Source of the DNA: Syntrophales bacterium
GTDB taxonomy: Bacteria > Desulfobacterota > Syntrophia > Syntrophales > UBA2210
Reading direction: 5' to 3'
Assembly: GCA_030655735.1 (NCBI GenBank)
Contig: JAUSPK010000093.1
Location: forward strand, 1-5,507
DNA: 5,507 nucleotides
Below, piece after piece: positions 1 to 5,507 of this stretch (position 1 is its first letter; each line of letters opens with the position of its first letter). The notes below the pieces were generated by a model, which saw only the letters and a program-made list of their open reading frames with translations, had not been told where the DNA came from and ran no database searches. The translations under genes and the position numbers were made by a program.

Positions 1-233
1 GCCCGGAGAAGCAGCTCAAACTCCTGAAGGCCATCCTGGATCTGTATACGAAGGGCGCGGAACTGGTGAAGGGCGGAACGACCACCAAGGAGATAGCCGC
101 GCTGGAGGTGGTCTCGGAGATGGTACGGCTCAAATCCGAGATCCCGAACAACGAACTCGAACGGATCGACGACTACCGAACACGGCTCGCGCAGGGGCTC
201 GATTCGCTGAAAGAACGCAAAGGAGAGGTATAA
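1..233 (+). CDS. atpA: V/A-type ATP synthase subunit A, C-terminal end (5' partial)
   Basis: Only the last 76 complete codons are inside the window (first full codon at position 3, TAA at 231-233). Subunit A is the catalytic, ATP-binding subunit of the cytoplasmic V1/A1 headpiece and forms the A3B3 ring with subunit B. The visible part is the C-terminal helical domain. It has the family-like stretches LDLYTKGAELVKGG and MVRLKSEIPNNEL, the latter close to the K/R-x-EIPN-x-EL motif that recurs near the end of bacterial and archaeal A subunits. The P-loop and catalytic Glu lie upstream and cannot be checked. The assignment rests on this C-terminal pattern plus the immediately following subunit B gene, two bases after the stop. 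That spacing indicates one operon and probably translational coupling. Confidence 0.88.
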   Translation, partial: PEKQLKLLKAILDLYTKGAELVKGGTTTKEIAALEVVSEMVRLKSEIPNNELERIDDYRTRLAQGLDSLKERKGEV

Positions 234-235
234 AT

Positions 236-1627
236 ATGGCCGCTGAGATTGAGTACACGAACCTTTCCGGGATCTCCGGTCCGTTGATCTTCGTCGAGGG
301 TGTCAAGGGTGTCGGCTTCGGCGAGATCGTGGAGATCCGGGACGGCTCATCCGAGATACGGATAGGACAGACCCTCGAGGTGGACGAGGACCGCGCCATC
401 GTCCAGGTCTTCGAGGGGACGAGCGGGCTTTCCGTCAAGGATACACGGGTCACCTTTGTGGGAAAGTCGCTCGAGATCCCCGTGCATCGCGACATGCTCG
501 GGAGGGTCTTTGACGGGCTGGGGAGGCCCATCGACGACGCCCCCCAGGTAATCACGGACAACATGATGAACGTGAACGGCCTGCCGGTCAACCCCTGGAG
601 CCGGGAATACCCGCGGGACTTCATCCAGACCGGGATATCCGCCATCGATGGGATGAATACCCTTATCCGGGGCCAGAAGCTCCCCATATTTTCCGGGAGC
701 GGCATGCCGCACAACCTGATTGCGGCCCAGATAGCACGGCAGGCGAGGATTCTGTCCTCCGAGGAGGAGTTCACCGTCATCTTCGCCGCCATGGGGGTGA
801 AGTTCGACATGGCGCGCTTCTTCATCGATTCCCTCGAAGAGTCGGGCGTCCTCACGCACTCGGCCATATTCCTGTCCCTCGCCGACGCCCCCTCGATCGA
901 GCGCCTCATCACCCCCCGCGTGGCCCTGACGCTGGCCGAATACCTCGCCTTCGAGGAGGGGATGCACGTCCTCGTCATCATGACCGACATGACGAACTAC
1001 TGCGAATCCCTCCGGGAGCTGTCCAGTTCGAGGGGCGAGATCCCCTCCCGGAAGGGCTACCCCGGCTACCTCTACAGCGATCTCGCGGCCATATACGAGC
1101 GCGCCGGCAGACTGAAAGGCGTCAAGGGTTCGATCACACAGGTCCCGATCCTTACCATGCCGAGCGACGACATCTCCCACCCCGTGCCCGACCTGACGGG
1201 ATACATCACCGAGGGGCAGATCGTCCTGGAGCGCGAGCTCTTCAACAAGGGGATATATCCCCCCATCGCGGGCCTTCCCTCGCTCTCCCGTCTGATGAAG
1301 GACGGGATCGGAGAAGGCCGGACACGGAAGGACCACGCCCAGAACGCGGCCCAGCTCTTCGCCTCCTACGCGAAGGTCAAGCGCATACGGGCCCTCGCGG
1401 CCATCGTGGGGGAGGAGGAACTCTCCGAACTCGACAAGCTCTATCTCAAGTTCGGGACCGCCTTCGAAGAGCAGTTTCTCAGCCAGGGGCATGAGGAGAA
1501 CCGCTCGATCATCGAGACGCTCGATCTGGGGTGGCAGATGCTCTCACTGCTTCCGAAGGAGGAGCTGTACCGTGTGTCCATGGAAGAGATACAGCGGTAC
1601 TACATACCGCAGGCTGAGGAGAAATAA
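236..1627 (+). CDS. atpB: V/A-type ATP synthase subunit B
   Basis: This is the regulatory, non-catalytic nucleotide-binding subunit (463 aa, normal for the family) that alternates with A in the V1/A1 hexamer coupling ATP synthesis or hydrolysis to H+ or Na+ transport. An N-terminal beta-barrel (about residues 8-75, with ISGPLIFVEGV and VQVFEGTSGL) is followed by the RecA-like domain. At the P-loop position, residues 153-160 read SGSGMPHN, lacking the GKT of catalytic subunits, as expected for a B subunit. Other family blocks are MLGRVFDGLGRP, FIQTGISAIDG, ITPRVALTLAEYLAFE, MTDMTNYCESLRE, GYPGYLYSDLA and DLTGYITEGQI. The C-terminal helical domain has EETLDLGW-like sequence (IIETLDLGWQMLSLLP). 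The ATG is preceded by AAGGAGAGG at 220-228. The gene starts 2 nt after atpA and its TAA shares one base with the atpD ATG. Whether the enzyme uses H+ or Na+ is decided by subunit K, which is not visible. Confidence 0.97.
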   Translation: MAAEIEYTNLSGISGPLIFVEGVKGVGFGEIVEIRDGSSEIRIGQTLEVDEDRAIVQVFEGTSGLSVKDTRVTFVGKSLEIPVHRDMLGRVFDGLGRPIDDAPQVITDNMMNVNGLPVNPWSREYPRDFIQTGISAIDGMNTLIRGQKLPIFSGSGMPHNLIAAQIARQARILSSEEEFTVIFAAMGVKFDMARFFIDSLEESGVLTHSAIFLSLADAPSIERLITPRVALTLAEYLAFEEGMHVLVIMTDMTNYCESLRELSSSRGEIPSRKGYPGYLYSDLAAIYERAGRLKGVKGSITQVPILTMPSDDISHPVPDLTGYITEGQIVLERELFNKGIYPPIAGLPSLSRLMKDGIGEGRTRKDHAQNAAQLFASYAKVKRIRALAAIVGEEELSELDKLYLKFGTAFEEQFLSQGHEENRSIIETLDLGWQMLSLLPKEELYRVSMEEIQRYYIPQAEEK

Positions 1628-2250
1628 TGCCGACGATAGATGTCCCCCCCACCAAATCATCGCTGAGAAAGATCAAGGAAGACCTCTCGTTCGCGTACGA
1701 GGGGTACGACCTCTTGAATCAGAAGCGCGAGATCCTGGCCATCGAGATCATGCGGCACATCGGCGAGATACGGAAGATGGAGGCCGCCCTTTCGGGTGTT
1801 CTGGGTGAGGTCTACGCGGCCTACCGGACGGCGGCCGTCGGGATGGGATCGGAGACAATTACGCTGAAGAGCTGTTCCGAGAAGCGGTCCTACTTCTTCC
1901 ACATGGAATTTACCAAACTGATGGGGCTCAAGCTCCCGAAGATCAGGCTCTCATTCAAGCGGCCCCGGCTCACGGCCACCCTGCCGGGGACGACCGCCGC
2001 GTATGACGTGGCGAAGGAGAAATCACGCAAAGCGCTCGAGGTGCTCGCCGAATACGCGACCCTCACCAAGGCGATCATGATGCTCTCCCGGGAGCTGAAG
2101 AAGGTGCAACGGCGGGTCAATGCCCTCGAGAAGATATTCATCCCCCAGCGTGAGGAGGCGAAAAAGTACATCTCGGACCGGATCGAAGAGATGGAACGGG
2201 AGGAGATCTTCGTCAAGAAACTGATACGTCAGCGGGCATCGGGGGAGTGA
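1627..2250 (+). CDS. atpD: V/A-type ATP synthase subunit D
   Basis: This is the central rotor-shaft subunit (207 aa, typical length; functional counterpart of F-type gamma). It sits in the A3B3 cavity and transmits rotation. The N-terminus has the characteristic PT-x-x-x-L-x-x-[IL]-K pattern (PTKSSLRKIKEDL, residues 8-20), then LLNQKREILAIEIM, the first long coiled-coil helix. A middle segment (about residues 70-125) contains PKIRLSFKRPRL. The C-terminal helix (about 135-205) includes VQRRVNALEKIFIPQ and is rich in E, K and R, as expected for the second coiled-coil arm. The start is supported by GAGGAG at 1616-1621, 5 nt before the ATG, and by the TAATG overlap with atpB. No atp gene follows: an AT-rich seam and a truncated unrelated gene come next. 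D is the last gene in operons ordered I-K-E-C-F-A-B-D, but is followed by I and K in operons of spirochaete and chlamydia type. Confidence 0.95.
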   Translation: MPTIDVPPTKSSLRKIKEDLSFAYEGYDLLNQKREILAIEIMRHIGEIRKMEAALSGVLGEVYAAYRTAAVGMGSETITLKSCSEKRSYFFHMEFTKLMGLKLPKIRLSFKRPRLTATLPGTTAAYDVAKEKSRKALEVLAEYATLTKAIMMLSRELKKVQRRVNALEKIFIPQREEAKKYISDRIEEMEREEIFVKKLIRQRASGE

Positions 2251-2268
2251 GTCTATTTGTATCAGTTT
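2218..2268. repeat. 10-bp perfect inverted repeat across the atpD stop; possible weak terminator
   Basis: AAACTGATAC at 2218-2227 is exactly repeated in inverse orientation as GTATCAGTTT at 2259-2268, with 31 nt between the arms. G-U pairs could add one pair on each side (2217/2269 and 2228/2258). The left arm encodes the last residues of AtpD and the right arm is in the AT-rich spacer. The transcript would form an A-rich/U-rich stem just past the operon end, followed by TTCCTTGTTT. It could therefore act as a terminator or 3'-end stabiliser. The loop is long and the core stem has only 3 G/C pairs, so an efficient intrinsic terminator is doubtful. The repeat itself is certain; its function is inferred. 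Confidence 0.35.
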
Positions 2269-2343
2269 TCCTTGTTTATATGAAATACGGGAAGTGTCCC
2301 TAGTTCTAGTTTTTCCAGCACATACGCGGACACCGAGGTCGAA

Positions 2344-2661
2344 TTGGTCGGTTTTACAACATGCGACGGTTGTCCCGGCGGCAATATAGAATACGCGGGC
2401 GAAGAGATGGTAAAGAATGGGGCGGAGGTTATTCATCTGGCCACCGGCCTGGTCGTTGGTTATCCCCCCTGCCCGCACATAGATACCTTTAAGGCCTTTC
2501 TTGAAAAACGCTATGGCGTGAAGGTCGTGGTAGGGACACATCCCATACCGAAGAAGTATCTCGAAATGCACACGCATCTTGGAACATGGGATGACCCTGC
2601 CTGGAAGCCACGTATCGAGCCCACCATGGCGGATGAAGCGACCCGTGCGAGTTACGATTAA
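2344..2661 (+). CDS. CGGC-domain protein, 5'-truncated (probable gene remnant)
   Basis: The recognisable CGGC domain (a small Cys/His-rich domain of anaerobes, presumed metal-binding, function unknown) begins in mid-domain. From TTG at 2344 (105 aa) it has FTTCDGCPGGN, with Cys7 and Cys10 corresponding to the CxGC signature, then GAEVIHLATGLVVG, the second cysteine motif GYPPCPH (Cys43), YGVKVVVGTHPIP and a C-terminal LGTWDDP. Full-length members start about 30-40 residues earlier with an M-K-[IV]-G-[IL]-[IV]-R-C-type strand. Here the frame upstream runs only to a TGA at 2281-2283. The last upstream codons (YADTEVE, 2323-2343) still fit the family, and the codons before them are a serine-rich, low-complexity stretch that does not. 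No ATG or GTG lies in frame. GAGG at 2335-2338 could serve the TTG, so expression of a shortened protein is possible, but a decayed or truncated gene is more likely. Confidence 0.6.
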   Translation: MVGFTTCDGCPGGNIEYAGEEMVKNGAEVIHLATGLVVGYPPCPHIDTFKAFLEKRYGVKVVVGTHPIPKKYLEMHTHLGTWDDPAWKPRIEPTMADEATRASYD

Positions 2662-2797
2662 ACCTGTTGAGAAATATTTGAAAGGTTCCCCAAAAATGAT
2701 TGACACACTAAAACATTTACGATACGGAAAAAGCGGTTTTGAGGTGTGCAGTGGAAAATAAGAGATAACGAAAGAGTCTTAACTCTAAAAACCACGC

Positions 2798-2848
2798 CTT
2801 ATCGAAACATATACACCATCTGTTACACGCAATGTCTTACCGAAACAT
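2798..2848. promoter_or_regulatory. Direct repeat CTTA[T/C]CGAAACAT; candidate operator of the redox operon
   Basis: CTTATCGAAACAT (2798-2810) recurs as CTTACCGAAACAT (2836-2848), 12 of 13 identical, with starts 38 bp apart. The second copy lies inside a small interrupted palindrome, TACC-N7-GGTA (2838-2852). Both copies lie within 95 bp upstream of the ATG at 2889, in non-coding sequence. Paired 13-mers in a leader suggest binding sites for a regulator. No regulator gene is in the window and no convincing sigma-70 promoter accompanies them, so the regulatory role is inference. Confidence 0.3.
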
Positions 2849-2888
2849 GGTACGGGTTTATCAATCGAACTGAAAGGGAGGCACAGGT

Positions 2889-4376
2889 ATGAGCCAGATA
2901 GAAACCGAGGTTCTGATTATCGGTGGCGGGATTGGTGGTGCTGCCATAGCCAGGGAACTATCCAGGTATAAGGTTGACGCGACCCTGGTTGAAAAGGGGA
3001 TGGATTTTGGCCAGGGTATTACCAAATACAGTTCCACTATTATGTGCCAGGGGGCTAACGTTCTCGAGTTCAGGTCAGAGTATCATAACAGCCGGTTGGT
3101 CTGGGCAGGCATGCCCTTAATGGAGCCTCTGTGCCGGGAGCTTGATATACCCTTTAAGAGGATAGGATCGCTGGAACTGGTGGAAAATCAGGCAGGGATG
3201 CGTCATCCCGAAAAGATGATACGACGATTTAACGAATATAGGGGTAAATATATCCCTGCTGATACCGAGCCGCTTCAGTTTATTGACCGGGAGACCCTTC
3301 GCAGTTGGGAGCCCAATGTCAACAAAAAGTTTATCGGCGCCCTCTATGACCCTAATACAGCCGTCAATGACCCGGTTCGACTGACCATAGCCATGGTCGA
3401 GAATGCCAGGCGCAATGGGGTCAATACATTGCTGGATACCGAGGTGCTGGAGATATCGGCGGGAACCGATGACTTTGAAGTGCAGACCAATAACGGCTCT
3501 ATCAAATGCCGGTACATTATCAATGCGGCCGGGGAATATGTAAACCAGCTGGCTCAGATGGCAAACGCCGATGATTTTGCCTTGTACCCGGTCAAGAGTT
3601 ATCAGGCTGTCCTGGATAAGAAGATGGGCGGGTTAATCAATCACATGGTTCTTTCGACACAAAATGGCATGGTGAGTCCTACTGTCCATGGTAATTTGTT
3701 CTTTGGCATCTCCCCCGGGACACAACGGCTGGGTAAAGCGCATGACCACTCCACCGACAAAGAGCTGGCGGATACCGCATTGAGGCATGCCCAAACATTG
3801 GTGCCTGATGTATCAGCTAAAGACATCATTAATTCCTTTGTCGGATTTATTGTGTTCCGGAATTTTGAGATAGGATGGCACGAGTGTACGGTCGGTGTAT
3901 CACGGTGGGTGCCTCGATTTATCAATGCCAGTATCGGCTTCCCCGGGATCTGCGCCGCCCCGGCGGTAGGTAAGGAGATGGTCGAGATACTGACCAAGGA
4001 GGGGCTTGAGTTAAAGGAGAACCCCCAATTCAGCCCCTATGAGAAGGCAATGCCTGATTTCAGCGAGCTTTCCGATGAGGAGAAAAAACAGCTTATCGCT
4101 CAGGACCCGAGATATGGACATGTGGTCTGTCGTTGTGAAACGGTAACGGAGGGGGAGATAGTCGAGGCTATCAAGAGGGGGGCGAGAACTCTCGATGGGG
4201 TTAAATTCCGATGCAGACCGGGTATGGGGCGCTGTCAGGGCGGTTTCTGCGGCCCCAGAGTAACCAAAATTCTGGCACGTGAGCTGGGCGTCCCTGAGGA
4301 AGAAGTAACGAAGAAGGGCGGCAAATCCCGGAATCTGCTGTACAAAGGCAAGGAATTACTGGAGGCGCAACAATGA
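2889..4376 (+). CDS. GlpA-like FAD-dependent dehydrogenase with C-terminal BFD [2Fe-2S] domain
   Basis: This 495-aa cytoplasmic flavoprotein has no signal peptide. Residues 8-37 form a Rossmann FAD site (GGGIGG at 12-17, acidic Glu35 ending strand 2). The DAO/GlpA-type fold runs to about residue 370, with the FAD-contacting NAAGEYVNQLA and late SIGFPGICAAPAVG motifs. A BFD-like Fe-S domain occupies about 410-465: C414-x-C416 and C449-x4-C454 are the expected cluster ligands, with GMGRCQGGFCGPR typical; C442 is extra. Members of this family include anaerobic glycerol-3-phosphate dehydrogenase subunit A and related hydroxyacid or opine dehydrogenases. The architecture and the ATGA-overlapping partner resemble the two-flavoprotein plus DUF1667 module of anaerobes rather than E. 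coli GlpABC. The ATG follows AAAGGGAGG (2873-2881) by 7 nt. Residues 316-333 diverge from the usual SF-x-G-x-R pattern (Ile321 where Arg is expected), so the substrate should not be assumed to be glycerol-3-phosphate. Confidence 0.85.
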   Translation: MSQIETEVLIIGGGIGGAAIARELSRYKVDATLVEKGMDFGQGITKYSSTIMCQGANVLEFRSEYHNSRLVWAGMPLMEPLCRELDIPFKRIGSLELVENQAGMRHPEKMIRRFNEYRGKYIPADTEPLQFIDRETLRSWEPNVNKKFIGALYDPNTAVNDPVRLTIAMVENARRNGVNTLLDTEVLEISAGTDDFEVQTNNGSIKCRYIINAAGEYVNQLAQMANADDFALYPVKSYQAVLDKKMGGLINHMVLSTQNGMVSPTVHGNLFFGISPGTQRLGKAHDHSTDKELADTALRHAQTLVPDVSAKDIINSFVGFIVFRNFEIGWHECTVGVSRWVPRFINASIGFPGICAAPAVGKEMVEILTKEGLELKENPQFSPYEKAMPDFSELSDEEKKQLIAQDPRYGHVVCRCETVTEGEIVEAIKRGARTLDGVKFRCRPGMGRCQGGFCGPRVTKILARELGVPEEEVTKKGGKSRNLLYKGKELLEAQQ

Positions 4377-5507
4377 AACTGCAAGACGTAGATGTAGCCG
4401 TAATCGGAGCCGGGCCGGCCGGCATGGCTGCCGCGATCAAGGCCAGGGAAGCGGGGGCTGAAAATGTAGTTATCATGGAGCGGGCGGAAGAATTGGGCGG
4501 CCTGCTGCATCAGTGTGTGCATAACGGCTTTGGCTTGCTCTATTTTAACCAGGACCTCACCGGCCCGGAATATGGGCATCGCTTCATCGAGAAGGTTATG
4601 GATACCGGGGTACAGCCGCTGTTAGAAACAATGGTAGTCAGGCTTGACGCGGACAGGCAGATCGGCGCGGTCAATACCCGGGAGGGCTACATTAGCTTCA
4701 GACCCAAGTCCATCGTTCTGGCTATGGGCTGCCGGGAGCGAAGCCGGGGGGCGCTCAATATCCCCGGCACGAGGCCGGCCGGCGTGCTTACTGCCGGAAC
4801 AGCCCAGCGGTTTGTCAACGTTGAAGGCTTTGTTCCGGGCAAGAAGATAGTGATTTTGGGCTCGGGTGACATCGGGATGATAATGGCTCGCCGCCTGACG
4901 CTGGAAGGAGCTCAGGTGGAGGCGGTGGTGGAGATACTCCCCTATATAGGCGGTTTGATCAGGAATGAGGTGCAGTGCCTGCATGATTTTGAAGTACCTC
5001 TGTTCCTGGAGCATACCGTTACCCGAATTCATGGTGAACAGCGGGTAGAGGCCGTGACTATAGCCAGGGTGGATGGCAGGAGGAACCCGATTGCCGGCAC
5101 GGAGAGAACGATAGCGTGTGACACGCTCCTGCTGTCGGTTGGTCTTATTCCGGAAAATGAGCTGTCATTGATGGCGGGGATACGATTAGACCCGGTTACC
5201 GGAGGGGCTTTTGTCGATGAGATGAGACAAACGACCACTCCCGGTGTGTTTGCGGGTGGAAACGTGCTTCATGTCCATGATCTTGTTGATAACGTTTCCT
5301 GGGAAAGTGAGCTGGCCGGGGAGAGTGCCGCCAGATTTGCCGTAGAAGGAAAGCAGAACGGAAGGGGGGAGATCAGCGTAAAGGCGGGGACGAACATCAG
5401 ATACGTTGTCCCCCAGACCATCAGCGGTCAAAGGGAGACAACCCTCTACATGAGGGTAAACGAGCCGGAGGAAATGGTTAGGATTAAAGTAGGCGACATT
5501 ATGACCA
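4373..5507 (+). CDS. NAD(P)/FAD-dependent oxidoreductase, partner of the GlpA-like subunit (3' partial)
   Basis: This frame is open from the ATG at 4373 to the window end (378 codons, no stop); about 30-50 residues should be missing. It overlaps the upstream gene by ATGA and has GGAGG at 4361-4365, 7 nt before the ATG, so the two are translationally coupled. The pyridine-nucleotide-disulfide oxidoreductase fold shows an FAD-binding GAGPAG (residues 12-17) with Glu36, a family block GGLLHQCVHNGFG (Cys48), and an NAD(P)-binding GSGDIG (163-168). The closing FAD motif is TTTPGVFAGGNVLHVHDLVD (288-306 region), where Asn297 replaces the usual Asp of GD, a feature of this subfamily. The CxxC redox pair of thioredoxin reductase is absent. 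The tail (IRYVVPQTISG and TLYMRVNEPEE) matches the beta-rich C-terminus of these partners. It probably passes electrons from the dehydrogenase's FAD and Fe-S centre to NAD(P). A small DUF1667 gene commonly follows but lies outside the window. Confidence 0.88.
   Translation, partial: MKLQDVDVAVIGAGPAGMAAAIKAREAGAENVVIMERAEELGGLLHQCVHNGFGLLYFNQDLTGPEYGHRFIEKVMDTGVQPLLETMVVRLDADRQIGAVNTREGYISFRPKSIVLAMGCRERSRGALNIPGTRPAGVLTAGTAQRFVNVEGFVPGKKIVILGSGDIGMIMARRLTLEGAQVEAVVEILPYIGGLIRNEVQCLHDFEVPLFLEHTVTRIHGEQRVEAVTIARVDGRRNPIAGTERTIACDTLLLSVGLIPENELSLMAGIRLDPVTGGAFVDEMRQTTTPGVFAGGNVLHVHDLVDNVSWESELAGESAARFAVEGKQNGRGEISVKAGTNIRYVVPQTISGQRETTLYMRVNEPEEMVRIKVGDIMT

Noticed and set aside
692..715. Apparent loss of the P-loop GKT in AtpB (SGSGMPHN)
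   Set aside because: This is normal for the non-catalytic B subunit of V/A-type ATPases, not a defect.
130..990. 286-codon minus-strand frame over atpA/atpB
   Set aside because: The product is rich in Ser and Arg with low-complexity patterns and no family resemblance, and it is antisense to conserved coding sequence.
347..1492. Long open frame (381 codons) on the minus strand across atpB
   Set aside because: Its product is rich in Gly, Asp, Glu and His with no recognisable domain, and it lies fully antisense to a strongly conserved ATP synthase gene. It is a GC-bias shadow.
2023..2706. 227-codon minus-strand frame crossing the atpD/CGGC seam
   Set aside because: It is antisense to two recognised plus-strand genes of different origin. 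No domain is recognisable, so continuity across the seam looks accidental.
2700..2728. TTGACA (2700-2705) as a -35 box for the redox operon
   Set aside because: At 17-nt spacing the -10 position reads TACGGA, a poor match. TACGAT at 2718-2723 is better but only 12 nt away. No convincing promoter can be called.
2579..2761. 60-codon plus-strand frame starting in the CGGC gene and running into the spacer
   Set aside because: It is mostly out-of-frame overlap with the CGGC sequence, has no clear ribosome binding site and no recognisable motif.
2773..2786. AGAGT-CTTA-ACTCT hairpin in the spacer, considered as a terminator
   Set aside because: The stem is only 5 bp with two G/C pairs, and A-rich rather than T-rich sequence follows it, so it is too weak to call.
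4644..5431. Several short frames on both strands inside the second oxidoreductase gene
   Set aside because: All overlap a well-supported FAD/NAD oxidoreductase frame that stays open to the window edge. None has a domain or a ribosome binding site.

Overview
The window has two unrelated halves that meet at about 2250-2345. The left half (1-2250) is GC-rich (39 of 60 bases are G or C at 1921-1980). It holds the 3' end of a V/A-type ATP synthase operon on the plus strand: the C-terminus of catalytic subunit A, all of subunit B and all of subunit D. The genes are tightly packed, with a 2-nt gap between A and B and a 1-nt stop/start overlap between B and D. The subunit sequences look bacterial and anaerobe-like. 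No finer placement can be supported from the sequence alone.

At the seam, the ~70 bases after the atpD stop are AT-rich (8 G/C in 30 bases at 2251-2280). They contain a 10-bp inverted repeat that straddles the atpD stop, a GGGA/TCCC mini-palindrome and a tandem CTAGTT hexamer. A CGGC-domain gene then begins in mid-domain: its N-terminal ~30-40 residues are missing. This looks like a recombination, deletion or insertion scar, or a chimeric assembly join. Subunits I and K do not follow D. Their absence is informative only if the source lineage uses the E-A-B-D-I-K order; in the I-K-E-C-F-A-B-D order, D is the last gene.

The right half (2662-5507) has lower GC (28 of 60 at 3001-3060) and different codon use. 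After a 227-nt non-coding stretch with a direct repeat, a translationally coupled pair (ATGA overlap) encodes two redox proteins. The first is a GlpA/DAO-type FAD protein with a C-terminal BFD-like [2Fe-2S] domain. The second is a pyridine-nucleotide-disulfide-type FAD/NAD oxidoreductase, cut off by the window end. This matches a dehydrogenase module known from anaerobes, in which a GlpA-like subunit, an NAD(P)/FAD oxidoreductase and a small DUF1667 protein are encoded together. The inferred electron path is substrate to FAD to [2Fe-2S] to the second FAD to NAD(P). The substrate is uncertain because the usual GlpA-family arginine region is altered.

I see no RNA gene, CRISPR array, intact mobile element or clearly new defence or secretion system. 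The most noteworthy items are the seam itself and the divergent active-site region of the GlpA-like subunit.
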